From contig JABHFS010000084.1 of the NCBI GenBank assembly GCA_018672475.1, positions 1-36,449 on the forward strand: a stretch of DNA of 36,449 bases, given 5' to 3'. The notes under the pieces are model-generated. The model had not been told where the DNA came from. It saw only the letters and a program-made list of their open reading frames with translations, and did not search any database. The DNA comes from Gemmatimonadota bacterium. GTDB lineage: Bacteria; Latescibacterota; UBA2968; UBA8231. Shown piece after piece: positions 32,381-36,449 of the stretch. Both the position numbers and the translations under genes were made by a program. Position 1 is the stretch's first letter. Every line of letters begins with the position of its first letter.

Positions 32381-33535
32381 TTGAAAGACCTGCAAACCAT
32401 CGTCGAACGCGCAAGGCAACTCGACCAGACGCATACGCCTTATGTGCTAGCCACCGTCGTGCAGACCTCCGGCTCGGTCTATCGCGGCCCCGGCACCCGC
32501 ATGTTGGTCGAAGAAGACCTACAGAGCCACGGTTCAATAAACGGCGGCTGCCTCGAAGGCGATGTGCGCGAAAACGCCAAGCAAGTCTTCACCGACGGCC
32601 GCCCTCTCCTACTGCACTACGATGCCACCCCCGAAGACGATATCCTCTGGGGCACCGGCCTCAGCTGCAGCGGCACCGTCGACATCCTGCTCGAACGCCT
32701 GCCGCAAAACAACGATTTCCACTACCCGAATGTTTTGCACGACTGCGCCTTCGCCGGGCAACGCGGCATACTCGTTACGGTCTTTGCCGTAGAAGGTGAA
32801 ACCAGCGCGCTGCCCGGACAACACCTAGTACTCGATGCTACGGGCAACGCCCGCGACGATATCACCGACGCCCCATTGCGCGATCTCGCCCTCACCGCCG
32901 CCCGCAAAGCCCTCACCACCCTCGACGACACGCGCTTGCCCGTAGCCACCGGCCTCACCCGCCACCACGACCTCGACCAAGGCAAAGCGTCCCTGCTCAT
33001 CGAACCCCTGCTACCGCCCATCGCCCTCTACATCTTCGGCGCCGGATACGATGCCGTCCCGCTCGCGCATTTCGCCGGTGAACTCGGCTGGCGCGTTACG
33101 GTCACCGACCACCGTATCCCCTACGCCCGCGACGAGCGCTTTCCAACGGCCCGCGAAGTCCTGCTCGCGCAACCCGGGCACTTACCCGACGGCCTCGCTT
33201 TCGACAATCGCTCGGTCGCCGTCATTATGAGCCACAATTACCTGCAAGACCTAGCGTCAGTACAGGGGCTTATCAATACGCCGCTCGCCTATCTCGGCGT
33301 ACTCGGCCCGCAAGCGCGCACGCAGCGCCTGCTCAATGAGCTAAAAAAAGAAGGCGTCACGCCCAACGACGCGCAGCGCGCACGCCTTTTCAGCCCCGTC
33401 GGCCTCGATATTGGCGCCGAAACCGCCGAGTCCATCGCCTTATCTATCTTAGCAGAAATCCAAGCCGTGCTCACCGGCCGCCAGGGCGGCAAACTGCGCG
33501 AGCACGCCGGCCCCATCCACGACCGCCCGCAATAG
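32381..33535 (+). CDS. xdhC: XdhC/CoxI-family molybdenum hydroxylase maturation factor
   Basis: A 384-residue XdhC-family protein that binds molybdenum cofactor and delivers its sulfurated form to xanthine dehydrogenase-type enzymes. The N-terminal domain has TVVQTSGSVYRGPGTRM and INGGCLEGDV with its conserved Cys; LSCSGTVDILLE follows. The C-terminal Rossmann domain has IFGAGYDAVPLAHFAGELGW, VTDHR and YLGVLGPQARTQRLL. TTG 32381 is preferred because GGAG (32370-32373) lies seven bases upstream and the family's first helix starts there; ATG 32297 would add a 28-residue polar tail. No molybdenum hydroxylase subunits are in the window. The penicillin-acylase-type gene begins seven bases after its stop. 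Confidence 0.88.
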   Translation: MKDLQTIVERARQLDQTHTPYVLATVVQTSGSVYRGPGTRMLVEEDLQSHGSINGGCLEGDVRENAKQVFTDGRPLLLHYDATPEDDILWGTGLSCSGTVDILLERLPQNNDFHYPNVLHDCAFAGQRGILVTVFAVEGETSALPGQHLVLDATGNARDDITDAPLRDLALTAARKALTTLDDTRLPVATGLTRHHDLDQGKASLLIEPLLPPIALYIFGAGYDAVPLAHFAGELGWRVTVTDHRIPYARDERFPTAREVLLAQPGHLPDGLAFDNRSVAVIMSHNYLQDLASVQGLINTPLAYLGVLGPQARTQRLLNELKKEGVTPNDAQRARLFSPVGLDIGAETAESIALSILAEIQAVLTGRQGGKLREHAGPIHDRPQ

Positions 33536-33542
33536 AGGCCCC

Positions 33543-35873
33543 ATGCCCGTCAACCAAAAAGACCTACAAGCCGCCCTACCCGACGTCAAAACCACCCAAT
33601 ATTTCCCAGCCCTCGAACACCCCGTCACCATCTACCGCGACCCCTGGGGCATCCCCCATATCAAAGCACAATCCGAAGCCGATCTGTTCTTCGCCCAGGG
33701 TTTTGCCACCGCGCAAGACCGCCTCTGGCATATGGACTTCGACCGCCACCAGGCCTTGGGTCGCTGGAGCGAGTTCGCCGGCCCCTCAGGCCTAGCGCGC
33801 GACCGTTTATTGCGCGCCGCCGGCATGGGCCGCACCGCCCAATTAGACTACCAAGCCTCCAGCTTCGAAGCCCGCGCGATGCTCGATGCCTACACCGCCG
33901 GCGTCAACGCTTTCATAGAAACCTCCCAGGCGCTCCCCGTCGAATACACCTTGCTCGAACAACGCCCTGAACCTTGGCAAAGTTGGCATTGCCTCGCCGT
34001 CTACAAAATGCGCAATAGCCTGCTCGGCACCTACGAGCCCAAACTCTGGCGCACCCGTTTGGCACAAGCCATCGGCCCTGAACATCTCGCACAAATCATC
34101 AAAGGCTACCCCGAAGGCCAGCTGCTCACCGTGCCGCCTGGCGAAGTGTATTCCGGCGAAACCCTCGATGGCCTAGACGAACTCTCGCAAGCGGCCAAAG
34201 AAGCCAACTGGCTCAACGAAACCGACCCCGGCTCCAACGCCTGGTCGATCTCCGGCGACTACACCGACTCCGGCCTGCCGCTGGTCGCCGGCGACTCCCA
34301 CCGCGGACTCGACACCCCCTCCGTCTATTACCAAGCCCACCTCGCCTGCCCCGACTTCGAAATCATCGGCTACTCGGTCCCCGGTATGCCCGGCCTCCTG
34401 CACTTCTGCCACAATACCCACGTCGCCTGGGGCATGACCTATGGCAACGCCGATACGCAAGATCTCTTTATCGAACACTTCCGCGAGAGCGACGGCGAAT
34501 TGCAATACGAATTCAAAGGCGAATGGCACCCCGCAGAAACGCTACAAGAAAAAATCCATATCCGCGGCGCAGACCCCGTCGACCTCGAAGTCGTCATCAC
34601 CCGCCACGGACCCACCATCGCCGGCAATCCGCGCAGCGGCCAAGCCGTCGCCATCTCAGACCCCGGCCTGATCCAAGGCACCCCCTGGCCCGACTCCGCC
34701 CGCGACGCCATGCATGCGCGTTCCGTCAACGACTTGCACCAAGCTTTTGCCCATTGGACCGATCGCGTCAACAACTACGCGGTCGCCGATGTCGACGGCC
34801 ATTACGGCTATCTACACGAAGGCAAAATCCCCATCCGCCAATCCTCGAATGGCTGGCGCGCCGTGCCGGGCTGGACCGGCGAGCACGAATGGCAAGGTTA
34901 TATTCCGCACGCCGACCTACCCAAGGCCATTGACCCCAAAGCCGGCTACGCCATCACCTGCAACCAACGCGTCACCAACGCCGACTACCCTTATTATGTC
35001 GGCCTGACCTTTAGCCCAGACTACCGCGCCCGCCGCATCCAGAGCCGTATTCTCGAACTGAAAAAAGGCACGGCCACCCCCAACGATATGGGCGCCATCC
35101 ACGCCGAACGCATCTCCCTCCCCGCCCAGGTTCTCACCAAAGCCCTGCTGCAAATCGAGCCACCCGACCCCAACTGCGCACAAGCCCTTAATCTCCTGCG
35201 CCAATGGAACCATCAAATAGACCGCGACCAGGTGCAACCCACGATCTACGGCAAAACCCGCACCCTGCTCGGCCTGCACGTCGCACAACACCTCTTTGGC
35301 GATGACGCCCCCACCCTGCTCGCACAAACCGGTGGCGACCACCACTGGCGGCTGCTTCACATCGAGATCGTAAACGCCCTCGCCGCCGACGATACCGCCC
35401 TACTGCCGGCCGGCCAAAGTTGGAATGAGGCCCTTACCGAGGCCCTTACCGAGGCCCTCGCCGATCTCAAAACCGAACTCGGCGATAACATGAGCCGTTG
35501 GCAATGGGGCCGCCTGCACCGCACCAAACCGCAACACCCGCTCTCCGCCGTCTTCCCCGAAGCCGCCGATGCATTAAACCCGCCGTCGCTTGCGGTACAC
35601 GGCGATGCCGACACGCCCCTTGCCGGCAGCCACGCCTTCGACACCTTCACCGTCACCGGCCTCTCCGTCAACCGCTATATCCACGACCCTTCCGACTGGA
35701 AGCGCTCGCGCTGGATTTCGCCACTCGGTGCCTCCGGCCACCCCGCCAGCCCGCACTACGCCGACCAAGCACAGTTGTGGGCCGATGTGGAGTTCATACC
35801 GCAATTGTGGGATTGGAACGAGATAGAGGAAAAGGCGGAAACAACGCAGTTATTGCAGCCGAAAAAGGAGTAG
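33543..35873 (+). CDS. Penicillin acylase-family N-terminal nucleophile hydrolase (S45)
   Basis: A 776-residue precursor of the penicillin amidase family, enzymes that split amides such as beta-lactam side chains or acyl-homoserine lactones. It self-cleaves so that Ser231 (DPG-SNAWSISG) becomes the nucleophile. The alpha-chain start YRDPWGIPHIKA, AQDRLWHMDF and LGRWSEF are canonical, as are AGDSHRGLDTP, PGMPGLLHFCHN and AWGMTYGNADTQD in the beta chain. No signal peptide is visible, so it is probably cytoplasmic, unlike most family members. A 12-base tandem repeat at about 35429-35460 encodes EALTEALTEAL. It probably forms an operon with xdhC. The substrate is unknown. Confidence 0.92.
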   Translation: MPVNQKDLQAALPDVKTTQYFPALEHPVTIYRDPWGIPHIKAQSEADLFFAQGFATAQDRLWHMDFDRHQALGRWSEFAGPSGLARDRLLRAAGMGRTAQLDYQASSFEARAMLDAYTAGVNAFIETSQALPVEYTLLEQRPEPWQSWHCLAVYKMRNSLLGTYEPKLWRTRLAQAIGPEHLAQIIKGYPEGQLLTVPPGEVYSGETLDGLDELSQAAKEANWLNETDPGSNAWSISGDYTDSGLPLVAGDSHRGLDTPSVYYQAHLACPDFEIIGYSVPGMPGLLHFCHNTHVAWGMTYGNADTQDLFIEHFRESDGELQYEFKGEWHPAETLQEKIHIRGADPVDLEVVITRHGPTIAGNPRSGQAVAISDPGLIQGTPWPDSARDAMHARSVNDLHQAFAHWTDRVNNYAVADVDGHYGYLHEGKIPIRQSSNGWRAVPGWTGEHEWQGYIPHADLPKAIDPKAGYAITCNQRVTNADYPYYVGLTFSPDYRARRIQSRILELKKGTATPNDMGAIHAERISLPAQVLTKALLQIEPPDPNCAQALNLLRQWNHQIDRDQVQPTIYGKTRTLLGLHVAQHLFGDDAPTLLAQTGGDHHWRLLHIEIVNALAADDTALLPAGQSWNEALTEALTEALADLKTELGDNMSRWQWGRLHRTKPQHPLSAVFPEAADALNPPSLAVHGDADTPLAGSHAFDTFTVTGLSVNRYIHDPSDWKRSRWISPLGASGHPASPHYADQAQLWADVEFIPQLWDWNEIEEKAETTQLLQPKKE

Positions 35874-36449
35874 GCACACCCGGTAGAATCGACGAAGCGC
35901 TCGATATTCTGCACCGTACCGACCGCGAATTGGGCGTGGGCTCACCGAGCCGGCCACCTCCATATCGCTGTCGACAATTTAAAGGCCCCCGAGCCGCCGT
36001 CACGACCACTCCCCTTGAAGAAAAACTCCCGCCTAGGAACGCTATAGCTCAGACGTAGTTAGGACCGTACTACAGACCTGGGATGGGGAAGATTTCGCGC
36101 AGCGCTTCGCCCGCCTGGCCGCCCGCCGCAAGCAAGCCTTTTTCACTGCCATCCGTCGTGCCGAAGATCAACTCGACCGCCGCTCCCTGATTGGGGGCGC
36201 TGGACCAACGCACCCAATGCACCCGTCGATACTGTGCCGATCCCCGGCAAACTCCAGCATCGACGGGTGCGCATCTTCACCTTTCTTTCGCGGCTCCCGT
36301 ATTGGGGGAATTCGTCCGGGTGCAGACTGCGCAGGCCGTCGCACCACAATGGATCGGAAGTGCGCGGCGTATTAGTCTCTCGTCAATTGACGATAATGCA
36401 CGCGCTTCGGCACAATCGAATCCTCGCCAAGGCGCGCTTTTTTATTTTC
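35874..36449. other. 576-base terminal region without an intact gene
   Basis: I find no complete gene. On the plus strand a frame from about 36037 to 36372 has a protein-like helical stretch (GEDFAQRFARLAARRKQAFF) but no start codon, so it may be a remnant. A perfect 12-bp inverted repeat (GCACCCGTCGAT at 36219-36230, ATCGACGGGTGC at 36259-36270) encloses a smaller TGCCG/CGGCA stem. A GC-rich stretch ending in TTTTTT at 36436-36446 may be a weak terminator. The next gene lies outside the window. Confidence 0.45.

Noticed and set aside
32200..32799. A 199-codon plus-strand frame starting before xdhC
   Set aside because: It runs in a different frame over xdhC, is Arg-rich and has no domain; the xdhC frame carries all family motifs.
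36143..36349. A 68-codon minus-strand frame near the right edge
   Set aside because: It has no ribosome site, overlaps the nested inverted repeat and shows no recognisable family; kept only as part of the decayed region.
1..36449. CRISPR arrays, toxin-antitoxin pairs, restriction-modification or phage genes
   Set aside because: No regularly spaced direct repeats and no recognisable genes of these types were found on either strand.

Overview
The window comes from a GC-rich Gram-negative bacterium. A TamA/TamB outer-membrane export pair, outer-membrane lipoprotein signals and a standard one-piece tmRNA support this. The mix of enolase-superfamily, phytanoyl-CoA-dioxygenase-like, creatininase-like, FAH-like and RraA-like genes resembles uncultivated, often marine lineages such as Latescibacterota or Poribacteria. 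That lineage guess is an inference from gene content and is weak. TAA, TAG and TGA all end real genes here, so the code looks standard.

Layout. 1-867: end of an IS3-family element whose orfB carries two amber codons. 1003-1365: ssrA (tmRNA) with its own sigma70-like promoter and terminator. 1428-13098, minus strand: a D-2-hydroxyacid dehydrogenase, ilvD, tamA, tamB, a secreted DUF4412-like protein, a YugP-type membrane zinc peptidase and a DUF502 membrane protein. 13266-18783, plus strand: a DppA-type D-aminopeptidase, a lipoprotein, queC, queE, a mandelate-racemase-family enzyme, a PhyH oxygenase and a creatininase-family amidohydrolase. 18878-19459, minus: a WlbB/WbpD-like sugar N-acetyltransferase. 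19542-25948, plus: an FAH-family enzyme, two MFS transporters, a second PhyH oxygenase, a three-gene nitrile hydratase/thiocyanate hydrolase-type enzyme and an RraA-like protein. 26150-27292, minus: a cystathionine gamma-synthase/lyase-type PLP enzyme. 27573-28603: a complete but nonsense-disrupted IS5-family element. 28621-31990: a small ORF, moaA, and a folC gene fused to an ATP-grasp domain. 32381-35873: xdhC and a penicillin-acylase-type Ntn hydrolase. The last 576 bases look decayed.

How the genes fit together. The minus-strand block is mostly envelope biogenesis, with ilvD (branched-chain amino acids) as the last gene of the tam operon. queC-queE make the 7-deazaguanine precursor preQ0. 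The 16-25 kb stretch reads as a catabolic and transport region in which a carboxylate or sugar acid, an amide or lactam, and a nitrile or thiocyanate could be imported and opened; the substrates are unknown. moaA and xdhC both serve molybdenum enzymes.

The observations I would follow first are: the FolC-ATP-grasp fusion (domain order opposite to cyanophycin synthetase); a local GC-skew flip over about 28.6-32.1 kb that begins at the IS5 copy and suggests an inversion; the three-subunit CTLCSC hydratase with a histidine-rich N-terminus; a probable AUA start codon on the zinc peptidase; and a duplicated Asp/Phe-rich insert in TamA.
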